DNA of 46,621 nucleotides from Syntrophomonadaceae bacterium. GTDB taxonomy: Bacteria; Bacillota; Dethiobacteria; SKNC01. A program made the position numbers and the translations under genes. Location: NCBI GenBank assembly GCA_003560915.1, contig PWJM01000091.1:1-46621 (forward strand). Direction: 5' to 3'. The first letter of the stretch is position 1; every line of letters begins with the position of its first letter. Shown here piece by piece: positions 18,760-28,792 of the stretch. The notes under the pieces are model-generated. The model did no database searches. It was not told the DNA's origin and was given only the letters and a program-made list of their open reading frames with translations.

Positions 18760-18785
18760 GAAAAAAAGCACTACTTGTGCTTTTT
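18760..18785 (-). terminator. Intrinsic terminator after tsf
   Basis: Arms AAAAAGCAC / GTGCTTTTT (9 bp) with a 5-base loop begin at the tsf stop codon, and a T-run follows on the minus strand. It probably limits readthrough from rpsB-tsf into pyrH. Confidence 0.75.
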
Positions 18786-19434
18786 ATTCTTTCTTGGTCA
18801 TCGCCTCTACTTCAGCAGCAAGATTATCTTCTCTTTTCTCCAGCCCTTCACCCATAACATAGCGGGAAAAGCGTCGAATAGAGATATTCTCGCCTAATTT
18901 AGCTACCTGGTCATTTAACAGGTCTATGATTTTGCGGTCGGTATCCCTGATGTACTGCTGTTCCAACAGGCAGGTCTCCTGGTAGTATTTTTCCAGTTTC
19001 CCCTCAACAATTTTATCTACGATTTTTTCCGGTTTTCCCTCTCGAAGGGCCTGATTTCGATAAATCTCACTCTCTTTTTGCATATCCTCCTGAGATACTT
19101 CTTCCCGGGAAATATATAAAGGATTTGCCGCTGCAATCTGCATGCAGAGGTTCCGGACAAAATCTTTGAAATCTTTATTTTTTGCCACAAAGTCAGATTC
19201 ACAGTTAACCTCTATAAGAACACCGATTTTCCCCCCCATATGTATGTAGGAGTCCACCAGCCCTTCAGCCGTCACACGGCCTGTCTTTTTAGCAGCAGCA
19301 GATAACCCCTTTTCTCTAAGGAGAGTTACCGCTTTATCAAAATCTCCATCCGACTCTACCAGAGCCTTTTTGCAATCCATCATGCCTGCTCCAGTCTTTT
19401 CTCTTAATTCCTTAACTACAGCAGCCTTAATCAT
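18784..19434 (-). CDS. tsf: Elongation factor Ts (short form)
   Basis: Guanine-nucleotide exchange factor for EF-Tu. It has 216 residues, begins with [41 protein letters not shown] (UBA-like domain plus the EF-Tu contact motif) and continues with [16 protein letters not shown]. At 216 residues it is shorter than the ~290 of E. coli or B. subtilis and seems to have a reduced dimerisation region, as in other Clostridia. AGGAGG precedes the start by 9 bases. It follows rpsB with a hairpin between them. Confidence 0.97.
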   Translation of the reverse strand: MIKAAVVKELREKTGAGMMDCKKALVESDGDFDKAVTLLREKGLSAAAKKTGRVTAEGLVDSYIHMGGKIGVLIEVNCESDFVAKNKDFKDFVRNLCMQIAAANPLYISREEVSQEDMQKESEIYRNQALREGKPEKIVDKIVEGKLEKYYQETCLLEQQYIRDTDRKIIDLLNDQVAKLGENISIRRFSRYVMGEGLEKREDNLAAEVEAMTKKE

Positions 19435-19478
19435 CTAATACAACCTCCTAAGTTCTTAAATTACTACTTTAATTATGG

Positions 19479-19510
19479 AAAAAAGCAAGGGTAAGCGCTA
19501 ACCTACCCTT
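19479..19510 (-). terminator. Hairpin/attenuator between rpsB and tsf
   Basis: Seven-base arms AAGGGTA / TACCCTT around a 10-base loop, followed on the minus strand by GC and six T. It starts 8 bases after the rpsB stop. A partial terminator here would set the S2 to EF-Ts ratio, as in other bacteria (inference). Confidence 0.65.
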
Positions 19511-19517
19511 ACTCAAG

Positions 19518-20366
19518 TTACTCTTTAACTTCATTCACTTCTTTAACATCAGCAGCTTCCTGCACTACAACTTCTTCCTGAGCTCCCACTGCCTGCTCTG
19601 CAGCTTTCGCTTCTTCTACAGCTTCCGCTTGTTGTGCGGCCTCTGCTTCTGCCATTTCTCTTTCCTGTTCTTCTCTCATCTGCAACCCCTGTTTTCCTTC
19701 AATGACGGCATCCGCCATTTTTCCGGTAATCAGCTTAACTGCCCGAATTGCATCATCATTCCCGGGAATAATCAGGTCTATTTCGTCAGGATCACAGTTG
19801 GTATCCACAATAGCTACGATGGGAATCCCCAGTTTTCTGGCTTCAGCAACGGCAATTCTTTCTTTGCGGGGGTCAATGATAAAAACAGCAGCAGGAAGGC
19901 TCTTCATGTGTTTGATTCCGCCTAAAAATTTATCCAGCTTGTCTTTTTCATGCTTCAACCGTAGTACTTCTTTTTTAGGCAGCACTTCGAAGGTCCCATC
20001 TTCTTCCATTTTCTCCAGCTCAAAAAGACGATCAATCCTTTTCTTAATGGTGCTGAAATTGGTCAGCATTCCGCCCAGCCATCTTTGGTTAACGTAAAAC
20101 ATTTCACAGCGGTCTGCTTCCTTTTGAACAGACTCCTGAGCCTGTTTCTTGGTCCCCACAAACAGAACTTTTTCTCCCCTTGCAGCAATATCTTTAAAGT
20201 AATTGTAAGCTTCGTCAATCCGTTTAACGGTTCTTTGTAAATCAATAATATAAATACCGTTACGCTCAGTAAAAATATAGCTTTTCATTTTAGGGTTCCA
20301 TCGGCGGGTTTGATGACCGAAATGAACACCAGCTTCTAGCAGCTGCTTCATGGAAATAACTGACAA
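19518..20366 (-). CDS. rpsB: 30S ribosomal protein S2, with acidic C-terminal tail
   Basis: Small-subunit protein near the mRNA exit. The start is TTG 20366: AGGAGG sits 7 bases upstream and the result [27 protein letters not shown] matches the family exactly. The track's GTG start 42 codons earlier falls inside the structured leader and is rejected. That gives 282 residues. Conserved blocks include [45 protein letters not shown] and the [22 protein letters not shown] segment. The last ~50 residues are a Glu/Ala/Val-rich tail ([20 protein letters not shown]), longer than in Bacillus S2. Confidence 0.96.
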   Translation of the reverse strand: MSVISMKQLLEAGVHFGHQTRRWNPKMKSYIFTERNGIYIIDLQRTVKRIDEAYNYFKDIAARGEKVLFVGTKKQAQESVQKEADRCEMFYVNQRWLGGMLTNFSTIKKRIDRLFELEKMEEDGTFEVLPKKEVLRLKHEKDKLDKFLGGIKHMKSLPAAVFIIDPRKERIAVAEARKLGIPIVAIVDTNCDPDEIDLIIPGNDDAIRAVKLITGKMADAVIEGKQGLQMREEQEREMAEAEAAQQAEAVEEAKAAEQAVGAQEEVVVQEAADVKEVNEVKE

Positions 20367-20396
20367 TGTAACACCTCCTCCCTTGGTTTTTTCCTC

Positions 20397-20462
20397 CGCA
20401 TAATTCATCCTTTCGGGAAACCACGTAAACCCTGCGGCACCCTCCCGATTGTCCATTATGCG
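20397..20462 (-). promoter_or_regulatory. Structured leader RNA of rpsB (putative S2 autoregulatory leader)
   Basis: Between the rpsB promoter and its ribosome site an 8-base stem (CGCATAAT at 20462-20455, ATTATGCG at 20404-20397) encloses an inner stem (CGGGA / TCCCG) and the GGGTGCCGCAGGG region. S2 leaders that bind S2 and repress rpsB-tsf are known in several phyla. The fold is read from the sequence; the ligand is inferred. Confidence 0.55.
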
Positions 20463-20482
20463 TGTTTTTTCGCACTTTTTGT

Positions 20483-20511
20483 AGTATACCACAATTTATA
20501 AATATTAGCAA
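20483..20511 (-). promoter_or_regulatory. Sigma-A promoter for rpsB
   Basis: On the minus strand: -35 TTGCTA (20511-20506), 17-base spacer, -10 TATACT (20488-20483), with TGG before it as an extended -10. The transcript starts about 110 bases before the rpsB TTG. Confidence 0.75.
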
Positions 20512-20549
20512 TAACTTATAGTCATTGGTACTAAAAGCCGTTAGATATG

Positions 20550-21128
20550 TTATTGGGTCGCAGTTTCGTTTTCCAAAACTAGAGCTTCCTCCACCTCCAG
20601 AGTTACCAGGATACTCAACCAGTCCAAAGGTTTAACAGTAAAACTTTTCCCTCGATATTCCTCCTCCAGAGCTTTCTTTGCAATAATGTAGGCATTGTTT
20701 CCCAACTCCCTGGAAAGCCCGTCATTGTCCATCCCATCGATAATACTATATATACCTGCCTGAATATTATCCTTCAGCATACCCTCTAAATTTAAAATAA
20801 ATTCTTCCGGAAGGCTAAAACTAAATCCGGCGATTTCCAATTTGCCGGAGGTAAATTGCCCCTCTACCTGTTCCTCCACGATTTGCGGAATATCCTTCTT
20901 AGCCTGATCCATATAAACCGGAATATTATCTATGGTAAACTGTGTAACCTGGTACTGAACAGCCCTGGCCACCTCTTCACTGTTTATGTAAACTACCACC
21001 CCTTTTTGTGAAATAACCCCCAGGACTGCCCCGCAAATCAGCAGTACAAAGAACATACCGGCAGCAAAACCGGCCATCAGCGATTTCAGATGATAATCTC
21101 TTTTTAATTTTTTTCGCAATAAAAACAC
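20550..21128 (-). CDS. Membrane-anchored protein of unknown function
   Basis: I do not recognise this 192-residue protein. It has a short basic cytoplasmic N-terminus (RKKLKRDYHLKS), one membrane segment (about 17-40; MAGFAAGMFFVLLICGAVLGVI) and a ~150-residue extracytoplasmic domain of mixed charge, without cysteines or catalytic motifs I can name. The GTG at 21128 overlaps the GGGGAG; a TTG three codons later (21119) has better spacing and may be the true start. It lies between codY and rpsB, where B. subtilis carries its large flagellar/chemotaxis operon. It has no terminator of its own before the rpsB promoter. Confidence 0.7.
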   Translation of the reverse strand: MFLLRKKLKRDYHLKSLMAGFAAGMFFVLLICGAVLGVISQKGVVVYINSEEVARAVQYQVTQFTIDNIPVYMDQAKKDIPQIVEEQVEGQFTSGKLEIAGFSFSLPEEFILNLEGMLKDNIQAGIYSIIDGMDNDGLSRELGNNAYIIAKKALEEEYRGKSFTVKPLDWLSILVTLEVEEALVLENETATQ

Positions 21129-21237
21129 TCCCCTAACTTATTATTCCTTAAAATGAAAATATTATTACCGTTCGATTTTAGCTTATTAAAGTTTAGGGGT
21201 GAAAATGACAGCTAGAAGCATATTTACTTAATGAGAA

Positions 21238-21267
21238 ATAAAAAAGCAGCATATTAATTTACGCTGC
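21238..21267 (-). terminator. Intrinsic terminator after codY
   Basis: Eight-base arms GCAGCGTA / TATGCTGC (one G-U pair) with a 6-base loop, followed on the minus strand by TTTTTTATTT. It ends the hslVU-codY unit. Confidence 0.8.
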
Positions 21268-21307
21268 CTTGATAACAAAGTTTGTACGCCATATCTTTTT
21301 ATAAAAA

Positions 21308-22090
21308 TTAATTTTTTAATTTTTTCAATTCTTCATATAAATGATGGTTCAGTATTTTAATATAGGTGCCCTTCATTCCCAGGGACCTGGACTCGATTAC
21401 ACCGGCACTTTCAAATTTACGCAGTGCATTCACTATAACTGACCGGGTTATTCCTACCTGATCGGCAATCTTACTGGCTACCAGAAGCCCCTCATCTCCT
21501 TCCAGCTTATCAAAAATATGTTCAATGGCCTCCAGTTCCGAGTAAGACAGTGTAGCTACAGCCAACTGTACTATGGCTTTGCTTCTAGCTTCTTCCTCGA
21601 CCTTTTCCGCTTTTTCCCTTAGAATTTCCATGCCTACCACCGTTGCACCGGTTTCCGCTAAAATAATATCCTCCGTATCAAAAGGTTCGGCAAACCTGGC
21701 CAGGAGCAGTGTCCCCAGACGCCTGCCCCCTCCTAAAATGGGCACAATGGTAGTTAATTTATTGGTAAACAAACATTCTGCATCTTCCATAAAAACACAA
21801 AGATTAGATTTCTGTATTAAATTAACCCTTGTTTCATTAATTTTCATCAGAGATTCGTTATATTCCACGGGAAAACAATTATCCTTCAACACCTCATTGA
21901 CCATAATTTCACATTCAAACTGTTTTACCAGGGAATACCCCATTATACATCCATTCCCATCGGCAATATATACATTAGCATTGATTACATTTCTTAGAAC
22001 TTCTGCAATCTCACCAAAATCCACATGGTGCCCGGCTGATTTTTGTAAAATGCTGTTGATTTGCCTTGTCCTCTCCAGTAGGTTTTCCAT
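21308..22090 (-). CDS. codY: GTP-sensing pleiotropic transcriptional repressor CodY
   Basis: Global regulator of nitrogen, amino-acid and stationary-phase genes in Firmicutes; it binds DNA when loaded with branched-chain amino acids and GTP. ATG 22090 ([18 protein letters not shown], 260 residues) is preferred over the track's start 7 codons earlier because it has GGGAG at proper distance and matches B. subtilis CodY (259). The N-terminal GAF-type domain (about 1-150) has [16 protein letters not shown]; the C-terminal winged-helix ends with the conserved [39 protein letters not shown]. It follows hslU by about 20 bases, as in Bacillus. Confidence 0.96.
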   Translation of the reverse strand: MENLLERTRQINSILQKSAGHHVDFGEIAEVLRNVINANVYIADGNGCIMGYSLVKQFECEIMVNEVLKDNCFPVEYNESLMKINETRVNLIQKSNLCVFMEDAECLFTNKLTTIVPILGGGRRLGTLLLARFAEPFDTEDIILAETGATVVGMEILREKAEKVEEEARSKAIVQLAVATLSYSELEAIEHIFDKLEGDEGLLVASKIADQVGITRSVIVNALRKFESAGVIESRSLGMKGTYIKILNHHLYEELKKLKN

Positions 22091-22110
22091 GCCCACTCTC
22101 CCTCTCTCCA

Positions 22111-23523
22111 TTATAGTATATACTTGCTTAAGTCCCTGTCCTTAACAATATCTTTCAGTGATTCATTAACGTATAGTGCATCAATAACCACTTCCTTCTC
22201 TGATAAATCTGGAGCTTCAAAGGAAACTTCTTCTAATATTTTTTCCAGAATAGTCTGAAGCCTGCGGGCACCTATATTTTCCATCTGTTCATTCAATTTG
22301 TAAGCCAGCTCTGCAATTTCATCAATGGCTTCTTCTTTAAAATCTATATCAATTCCTTCTGTGGAAAGAAGGGCAACATACTGCTTAATAAGGGCGTTTT
22401 TCGGTTGTGTGAGAATTTGCTTAAAATCTTCTTGGGTGAGGCTGTTTAGTTCTACCCGGATTGGAAACCTTCCCTGCAGTTCCGGTATTAAATCTGAAGG
22501 CTTGGCAATGTGAAAAGCCCCGGCTGCGATAAACAGCACAAAATCAGTTTTTACCGGGCCGTACTTGGTCATCACTGTAGAGCCCTCCACAATGGGCAGT
22601 ATATCTCTCTGAACTCCCTCCCGGGACACATCAGGCCCCACGGAAGAATCTTTACCGGTAATCTTGTCAATTTCATCCAAAAATATTATGCCTGATTGCT
22701 CCGCCCTCTGGACGGCTTCATTAGTAACTTCGTCCATGTCAATGAGTTTCTGAGCTTCTTCCTGAAGAAGCAGTTTTCGGGCCTGGCTGACCGTTACCTT
22801 TCTTTGTTTCTTTTTTTTAGGCATCATGTTTCCTAAGAAATCCTGGAAATTAATGCCCATCTCTTCCACTCCGTAACCGGAAAATATTTCTACCATGGGC
22901 GAAGAAACGTCATCTACTTCCACGTCAACATATTTTTCTTCCAGTTTTCCGCCTTTTAAATCTTGACGGACACGGCTTCTCCGGGTAAATATTTCCTCCT
23001 GTTTCTCCGGGTCATCGTGTTCTAACTCCTGCTCTTCCCCTTCTCCACCGGAAAAAGTAGCCTGGAATAAAGCCCCCAAAGGGTTACTGTAACTTTTTTC
23101 TTTTTTGGGAAGAGGCATTAATATGTCCACCAGGCGTTCCTCAACCATCTGTCTGGCCTTTTCCTCTACGGCTGCCATTTTTTCAGTTTTAACAATCCTG
23201 ATAGCGGTCTCTACCAGGTCTCTTACCATAGTTTCCACATCCCTGCCAACATATCCTACTTCGGTAAACTTCGTAGCTTCTACCTTTACAAAGGGAGCAT
23301 TTACCAACCTGGCCAGCCGCCTGGCAATTTCTGTTTTTCCCACACCTGTGGGGCCGATTAAAATTATATTTTTAGGAATAATTTCATCCCTGATCTCAAG
23401 GGGAAGCTTTTTTCGTCGATATCTGTTGCGGAGAGCTACTGCCACACATTTTTTGGCATTGCCCTGGCCCACAATGAATTTATCCAGCTCCTGCACAATT
23501 TGTTTAGGGGTTAAATCTTCCAA
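22111..23523 (-). CDS. hslU: ATP-dependent protease ATPase subunit HslU (ClpY)
   Basis: AAA+ unfoldase that feeds substrates to HslV. The start is TTG 23523 ([20 protein letters not shown], 470 residues) with AGGAGG 9 bases upstream; the upstream ATG in the track lacks support. Signatures: Walker [16 protein letters not shown], the GYVGRDVE pore motif, an I-domain with acidic insert (about 150-240), Walker [12 protein letters not shown], and GRFPIRVEL (arginine finger region). The C-terminus ends in YIL, consistent with docking into HslV. A 6-bp hairpin (23542-23557) stands just before its ribosome site, in an AT-rich 188-base gap after hslV. Confidence 0.96.
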   Translation of the reverse strand: MEDLTPKQIVQELDKFIVGQGNAKKCVAVALRNRYRRKKLPLEIRDEIIPKNIILIGPTGVGKTEIARRLARLVNAPFVKVEATKFTEVGYVGRDVETMVRDLVETAIRIVKTEKMAAVEEKARQMVEERLVDILMPLPKKEKSYSNPLGALFQATFSGGEGEEQELEHDDPEKQEEIFTRRSRVRQDLKGGKLEEKYVDVEVDDVSSPMVEIFSGYGVEEMGINFQDFLGNMMPKKKKQRKVTVSQARKLLLQEEAQKLIDMDEVTNEAVQRAEQSGIIFLDEIDKITGKDSSVGPDVSREGVQRDILPIVEGSTVMTKYGPVKTDFVLFIAAGAFHIAKPSDLIPELQGRFPIRVELNSLTQEDFKQILTQPKNALIKQYVALLSTEGIDIDFKEEAIDEIAELAYKLNEQMENIGARRLQTILEKILEEVSFEAPDLSEKEVVIDALYVNESLKDIVKDRDLSKYIL

Positions 23524-23711
23524 ATTTTTTGTCCCTCCTATCAGCCTTAACAGGCTGCAGAACATTATTCTTACATTTTTATTAATCTATTTAACAATAT
23601 TCACTAGACCACGAAATATTGAGCACCATTAGTATTTGAACAATTCTTGAGAAATCATTATGGATCGTAATATAATTTCGAATATTTAGAATTAAATTAA
23701 AAAAAAATATA

Positions 23712-24245
23712 TCAGTTCAAATTTAATACCGTAATCTCACGATTTGTATATACACAGATATCAGAAGCTATGACTAAAGAATTATAAGCAACTTCCGCAG
23801 GGCTAAGATCAGTATAATTGGCCATGGCTTTTGCCGCTGCCAGGGCATAAGGCCCCCCTGAACCAATAGCTGCTACCTGATCATCAGGCTCAATGACCTC
23901 ACCGGTTCCTGACAAAATCAGCAGGCTTTCGGCATCCACCACAATCAGCAGAGCTTCTAACCGCCGGAGCAGCTTATCTGTTCTCCATTCCTTGGCCATC
24001 TCTACCGCTGCACGTTTTAAATTTCCCTGATACTTTTCCAGCTGCTCTTCAAACTTTTCAAAAAGAGTTAAAGCATCAGCTACTGAACCGGCAAACCCTG
24101 CCAGCACTTCCTGGTTATAAATTTTTCTTACCTTACAGGCTTTTTGCTTCATGATCACATTTTGACCGAAGGTTACCTGTCCGTCACCAGCTACGGCCGC
24201 AACATTTCCCTTTTTTACGGCAACAATGGTGGTGCCTTTTATCAT
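23712..24245 (-). CDS. hslV: ATP-dependent protease peptidase subunit HslV (ClpQ)
   Basis: Proteasome-like Ntn-hydrolase partner of HslU. It has 177 residues; aligning TTIVAV with the E. coli TTIVSV suggests a short propeptide (MIKG) and Thr5 as the mature catalytic N-terminus. Other conserved parts: [43 protein letters not shown] and [12 protein letters not shown]. It lies between xerC and hslU, the order of B. subtilis codV-clpQ-clpY-codY. Confidence 0.96.
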   Translation of the reverse strand: MIKGTTIVAVKKGNVAAVAGDGQVTFGQNVIMKQKACKVRKIYNQEVLAGFAGSVADALTLFEKFEEQLEKYQGNLKRAAVEMAKEWRTDKLLRRLEALLIVVDAESLLILSGTGEVIEPDDQVAAIGSGGPYALAAAKAMANYTDLSPAEVAYNSLVIASDICVYTNREITVLNLN

Positions 24246-24338
24246 GATTCTTTCCCTTTCCTTTTAGAAAAATCTTATTTATATTATATTTAATAGATAT
24301 GTTTTAAAATAATGTTTATCCTATGGAATCGTTCCAAT

Positions 24339-25232
24339 TTAAGCCCTGGGATGAGCTTTATCATAAACTTTTTTTATTCCCTCCCGGGTAAGATGGGTAT
24401 AAATTTGGGTAGTGGATATATTTACATGTCCCAATAGTTCCTGTACTGACCTTAAGTCAGCCCCTGCATCTAAAAGATGTGTGGCAAAAGTGTGTCTTAA
24501 CGTATGGGGGCTGGCCTTTGTTTTTTGGCAGGTGAGGGTTATATATTTATCCATTATTCTCCTTACGCTGCGGTCTGAAATGCGGCCTCCAAACCGATTT
24601 AAAAAAAGTGCCGGTTCCGGCCGGTGGTCCTTCTTTTTAACTAAAAGCGCTTCCCGGCTTTCATCCAGGTAAGTCTGCAAAGCATATTCAGCATATTTCC
24701 CAAACAGGACAATTCTTTCTTTTGCCCCTTTTCCGGTAACCTTCATGGTTCTGGCTTCCAGGGTCAGGCTGTTTATATCCAGGGATACCAGTTCGCTGAT
24801 TCTAATTCCTGAAGCATATAGGGTTTCCAGGATAGCGCTGTCCCGTCGGCCCAGCACTGTACCGGGGTCTGGAGAATCCAGCAATTCTACCATTTCCTGT
24901 TGATATAAAAATTTAGGTAAATTTTTTGCCAGTTTAGGAGTTGAAACGGACAGTCGATGATTCAGTTTCAAATCTGTTTCCCGGTTAATAAAGCGGATAA
25001 AGGTGCGCAGTGCAGAGAGTTTCCGGGCAATAGAAGCCCGGGCATATCCCTTTTTCTGAAGAAAAGCAAGGTATTTTCGGATCATCCTGTGGTCCAGATC
25101 CTCAATACTCCTTTCCTGACCTACTAAAAAACCGGTAAACTGCTGAAGGTCCTCCATATACTTTCTCTCGGTCCATGGAGATGCATTTCTTTCCACTTTT
25201 AAGTAATTAATAAATTTATCCAGCAAATCCAC
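24339..25232 (-). CDS. xerC: Tyrosine recombinase XerC
   Basis: Site-specific recombinase that with XerD resolves chromosome dimers at dif. It has 297 residues from GTG 25232, with a SAM-like N-terminal core-binding domain (1-90) and a catalytic domain carrying the expected residues: Arg in [26 protein letters not shown] (His and Arg), [13 protein letters not shown] (His and the nucleophile Tyr). Known as CodV in B. subtilis. No integrase-associated genes surround it, so a housekeeping role fits better than a mobile element. Confidence 0.94.
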   Translation of the reverse strand: MDLLDKFINYLKVERNASPWTERKYMEDLQQFTGFLVGQERSIEDLDHRMIRKYLAFLQKKGYARASIARKLSALRTFIRFINRETDLKLNHRLSVSTPKLAKNLPKFLYQQEMVELLDSPDPGTVLGRRDSAILETLYASGIRISELVSLDINSLTLEARTMKVTGKGAKERIVLFGKYAEYALQTYLDESREALLVKKKDHRPEPALFLNRFGGRISDRSVRRIMDKYITLTCQKTKASPHTLRHTFATHLLDAGADLRSVQELLGHVNISTTQIYTHLTREGIKKVYDKAHPRA

Positions 25233-25277
25233 CGTTTTAACACCTCTTCCCTTAAAATCTTACCATACTGCCTTTCT

Positions 25278-26600
25278 TTATGCAATATCAAGGGAAGATT
25301 TATTGATAAAAACCGACATATCCTGCAGGGCTCTTTGGGAATAATACAGTTTTCTTTCCTTTTTCTTAACTTTTTCCTTTGGAGGAGGCAGCAGTCCATA
25401 GTTCACATTCATCGGTTGAAAGTTTTCGGGATCTGCGGTAGTAATGTAAAAACAAAGGGCTCCGTGGGCAGTAGTTTCCGGGAATACCAAAAGTTCCTCC
25501 CCTTGAGCCAGTAAAGAGGCATTAATCCCCGCCACCAGTCCGGAAGAGGCCGATTCTACGTACCCCTCTACACCGGTAACCTGACCGGCGAAGAAAATAC
25601 CGGGGTTTGACTTTAACTGCAGTGAAGCATTTAAAACCCGGGGAGAGTTTATAAAGGTGTTTCGGTGCATTACGCCATACCGCACAAATTCTGCCTTCTC
25701 CAGTCCTGGAATCATACTGAACACCCTTTTCTGTTCCGGCCAGGTCAGGCTGGTTTGAAAGCCAACCATATTATATAAGGTGCCGGACATGTTGTCCTGC
25801 CTTAACTGAACCACCCCATAGGGCTGTTTCCCGGTTCGAGGGTCTGATAGCCCTACAGGCTTTAAAGGGCCGTAAAGAAGGGTCTGATAACCCCGGGAAG
25901 CCATCTCTTCCACAGGCATACACCCTTCAAAAAATACTTCTTTTTCAAATTCCTTTTGCTGGTAACGTTCCGCTTCGGTCAGTGCCTTCCAAAAACGGTT
26001 ATATTCTTCTTCGTCCATTGGACAATTTAAATAATCAGCAGAGCCTCTTCCGTAACGGGAGGCTCGAAAAATCTTTTCCATATCAATGGATTCCAGGGTG
26101 ACAATAGGGGCCGCTGCATCAAAAAAATATAAATGTTCGCTGCCGGTAATCCTTTTTATATCTTCGGCCAGTGCCGGGGAAGTCAGCGGACCGGTAGCTA
26201 CAACTACCGGAATATCTACCTGGGGAATAGTTTCAATTTCCTGCCTTCTAATTTCCACCAGTTCATTTTTCTCAAGGATCTCTTGAATTCCTCCGGAGAA
26301 TAGCTCCCGGTCCACAGCCAGGGCTTTCCCCGCAGGCACGGAGCTTTTTTCCGCTGAGCTCATAATTAAAGATCCCAGCATTTTCATTTCTTCCTTTAAT
26401 AGTCCCACTGCATTTTCCAGCCCCGAAGCCCGCAGCGAATTACTGCATACCAGTTCCGACAGCAGTCCGGTGTGATGGGCAGGAGTCATTTTCCCCGGAC
26501 GCATCTCGTATAAAGTAACCTTTGTTCCCCGGCGGGATGCCTGCCAGGCGGCCTCACATCCCGCCAGCCCTCCGCCAACAATTATAATTTCATTTTTCAT
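25278..26600 (-). CDS. trmFO: FADH2/methylene-THF-dependent tRNA (uracil-54-C5) methyltransferase TrmFO
   Basis: Forms ribothymidine at tRNA position 54 using methylenetetrahydrofolate and FAD; formerly called Gid. The 440-residue protein starts with the FAD-binding [21 protein letters not shown] and has [77 protein letters not shown] and [19 protein letters not shown]. Starts 24 bases after topA, the topA-trmFO-xerC order of Firmicutes. Confidence 0.97.
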   Translation of the reverse strand: MKNEIIIVGGGLAGCEAAWQASRRGTKVTLYEMRPGKMTPAHHTGLLSELVCSNSLRASGLENAVGLLKEEMKMLGSLIMSSAEKSSVPAGKALAVDRELFSGGIQEILEKNELVEIRRQEIETIPQVDIPVVVATGPLTSPALAEDIKRITGSEHLYFFDAAAPIVTLESIDMEKIFRASRYGRGSADYLNCPMDEEEYNRFWKALTEAERYQQKEFEKEVFFEGCMPVEEMASRGYQTLLYGPLKPVGLSDPRTGKQPYGVVQLRQDNMSGTLYNMVGFQTSLTWPEQKRVFSMIPGLEKAEFVRYGVMHRNTFINSPRVLNASLQLKSNPGIFFAGQVTGVEGYVESASSGLVAGINASLLAQGEELLVFPETTAHGALCFYITTADPENFQPMNVNYGLLPPPKEKVKKKERKLYYSQRALQDMSVFINKSSLDIA

Positions 26601-26624
26601 AGAATGACCTCCGAAAATATACCA

Positions 26625-28718
26625 TCATTTGGTTTTTTGTTTCTTTTCAGATATGCTCACCTTATAGCCGCAGTTCTTGTCCATGCATTCCAGCGTAACC
26701 TTATTCTTGTTTCTTCGTTCGACCATTACCGACTGGCACTGGGGACAATTTTCCTTAACCGGCTTGTTCCAGGAAATAAACTCACACTCAGGATAACTGC
26801 TGCAGCCAAAAAATGTTCTGCCTTTTCTTGTTCTCCGTTCCACAATTTCTCCGGGACAAACCGGACAGCTTACACCGGTGGGCTTCAGTATAGGTTTTGT
26901 ATTGCGGCATTCGGGAAATCCCGGGCAGGCCAGGAATTTTCCAAAGCGCCCCATTTTATACACCATGAGCCGGCCGCATTTTTCACATTCTTCCTCGCTG
27001 ACCTCATCCTGTATCTGAATCTTCTCCATGTCTTTTTCAGCCCTCTGCAGGTCCTTCTGAAAAGGCAGATAAAAATTATCGACTACATCAATCCATGGGG
27101 ATTCTCCCACTTCTACCTGGTCCAGCTTCTCCTCCAGGGCTGCGGTAAAATCCACATCAATAATATCTGGAAAATAGTCTTTCATTATATCCACCACGAT
27201 TTTTCCAAGCTCAGTTGGAAGAAGTGTTTTTTGTTCCTTAATTACATAACCCCTGGCCAGTATGGTTCCAATAATTGGAGCATACGTGCTGGGCCGGCCA
27301 ATGCCCAGTTCCTCCAGGGTCTTCACCAGGGATGCCTCACTATAACGAGGTGGAGGCTGAGTGAAGTGCTGTTGGGGGTCCAGCTTTAATAGTTTTAATT
27401 CCTGTCCCTCCTCCAGCTCCGGGAGAACTCCTTGTTCTTCCTTTTCCTCTTTGTCTTGATTATCATACAAAACTAAAAACCCCGGAAACTTTACGGTGGA
27501 CCCGGTCGCTTTAAAAACGTACCCCGATGCAGTTATGTCTATAGATACCACATTAAAAACAGCAGAGGCCATCTGGCTGGCGGTAAATCTTTCCCAAATC
27601 AGCTTATAAAGACGATATTGGTCTTTCGTTAACTCCGATTTTATTGCTTCAGGGCTGCGCAAAATCGAGGTGGGCCGTACTGCCTCATGGGCTTCCTGGG
27701 CACCTTTCTTTGATTTATAAACCCTGGGCTTTGGGGGAATATAGTTATTTCCATACTGCTCAGAGACATAATTTTGGGCCTCTTCCCTGGCGCTCTCGGA
27801 AATTTTGGTGGAGTCCGTCCTCATATAAGTGATAAGTCCTACATTACCTTCTTTTTTTAATTTAATGCCTTCATACAGTTGTTGAGCCACGGTCATAGTT
27901 TTCCGCACGGTAAACCCCAATCTCCTGGATGCATCCTGCTGCAGACTGCTGGTAGTAAAGGGAGGGGAAGGATTCCTTTTCCTCTCTCTTCTCTTAATGC
28001 TTTTTATGGTATATATGGCATTTTCTAATTCCTCTACGATATTACTTACAGATTTTTCGTCGGTAAGCTTAATCTTCTCTTTCTCTTTCCCCCAAAAACG
28101 GGCGGAGAAAGCATCCTTTTTATAATGAGGTGTTACCTGGGCTCCGATGCTCCAATATTCTTCCGGGATAAAGGCATCGATTTCCTCCTCCCGGTCACAG
28201 ATTAATCGAATGGTTACCGACTGAACCCGTCCAGCACTTAGTCCTTTTTTTACTTTTTTCCAGAGAAGAGGGCTTATTTTATACCCTACCAACCGGTCCA
28301 GAACTCTTCTGGCCTGTTGAGCGTCAACGCGGTTTTTATCAATTTTCCTGGGGCTTTTAAAAGCTTCTTTTACAGCATTTTTAGTTATTTCATGAAATTC
28401 AACCCGGCAGGGTTCCTCTTCGTCAACCTCCAATGCCCTCATCAGGTGCCAGCTTATGGCCTCTCCCTCCCGATCCGGGTCAGCGGCAAAGTACACCTTA
28501 TCCACACTTTTACCGGCGGATTTTAATTTTTTTAATATATCCCCCTTGCCCCGGATGGTTATGTACTTAGGTCTGTACTTTTTCTCCACGTCAATACCAA
28601 ATTGACTTTTAGGTAAATCTATTAAGTGTCCCATAGAAGCTTCCACCTTATATTTCCTTCCCAAAAACTTCTTAATGGTACGGGCTTTAGCCGGTGATTC
28701 GACAATTACCAGATACAT
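26625..28718 (-). CDS. topA: DNA topoisomerase I
   Basis: Type IA topoisomerase that relaxes negative supercoils. It has 697 residues: Toprim domain (YLVIVESPAKARTIKKFLG, AADPDREGEAISWHL), central domain with catalytic Tyr in GNVGLITYMRTDSTKIS, and three C-terminal zinc-finger modules (CEKCGRLMVYKMGRFGKFLACPGFPEC, CPVCPGEIVERRTRKGRTFFGCSSYPEC, CPQCQSVM...CMDKNC). All expected zinc cysteines are present. GGGGGTG precedes the start. It follows dprA after 74 bases. Confidence 0.97.
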   Translation of the reverse strand: MYLVIVESPAKARTIKKFLGRKYKVEASMGHLIDLPKSQFGIDVEKKYRPKYITIRGKGDILKKLKSAGKSVDKVYFAADPDREGEAISWHLMRALEVDEEEPCRVEFHEITKNAVKEAFKSPRKIDKNRVDAQQARRVLDRLVGYKISPLLWKKVKKGLSAGRVQSVTIRLICDREEEIDAFIPEEYWSIGAQVTPHYKKDAFSARFWGKEKEKIKLTDEKSVSNIVEELENAIYTIKSIKRRERKRNPSPPFTTSSLQQDASRRLGFTVRKTMTVAQQLYEGIKLKKEGNVGLITYMRTDSTKISESAREEAQNYVSEQYGNNYIPPKPRVYKSKKGAQEAHEAVRPTSILRSPEAIKSELTKDQYRLYKLIWERFTASQMASAVFNVVSIDITASGYVFKATGSTVKFPGFLVLYDNQDKEEKEEQGVLPELEEGQELKLLKLDPQQHFTQPPPRYSEASLVKTLEELGIGRPSTYAPIIGTILARGYVIKEQKTLLPTELGKIVVDIMKDYFPDIIDVDFTAALEEKLDQVEVGESPWIDVVDNFYLPFQKDLQRAEKDMEKIQIQDEVSEEECEKCGRLMVYKMGRFGKFLACPGFPECRNTKPILKPTGVSCPVCPGEIVERRTRKGRTFFGCSSYPECEFISWNKPVKENCPQCQSVMVERRNKNKVTLECMDKNCGYKVSISEKKQKTK

Positions 28719-28792
28719 GAATGCACCCCCAAAAAAATTAAACTGATAAATAATATATCATATCTTTTGCTTTTTATTCAGATTATACCTGA

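Noticed and set aside
20367-20492. Longer N-terminus for rpsB given by the ORF track
   Set aside because: It translates the structured leader; TTG 20366 with AGGAGG gives the exact S2 start.
24339-25232. xerC as an integrase of a mobile element
   Set aside because: It is in its conserved Firmicutes location between trmFO and hslV with no att-like repeats or phage genes nearby.
26604-27389. 261-codon plus-strand ORF
   Set aside because: It lies wholly opposite topA, whose protein is certain; no ribosome site or family signature. Shadow frame.
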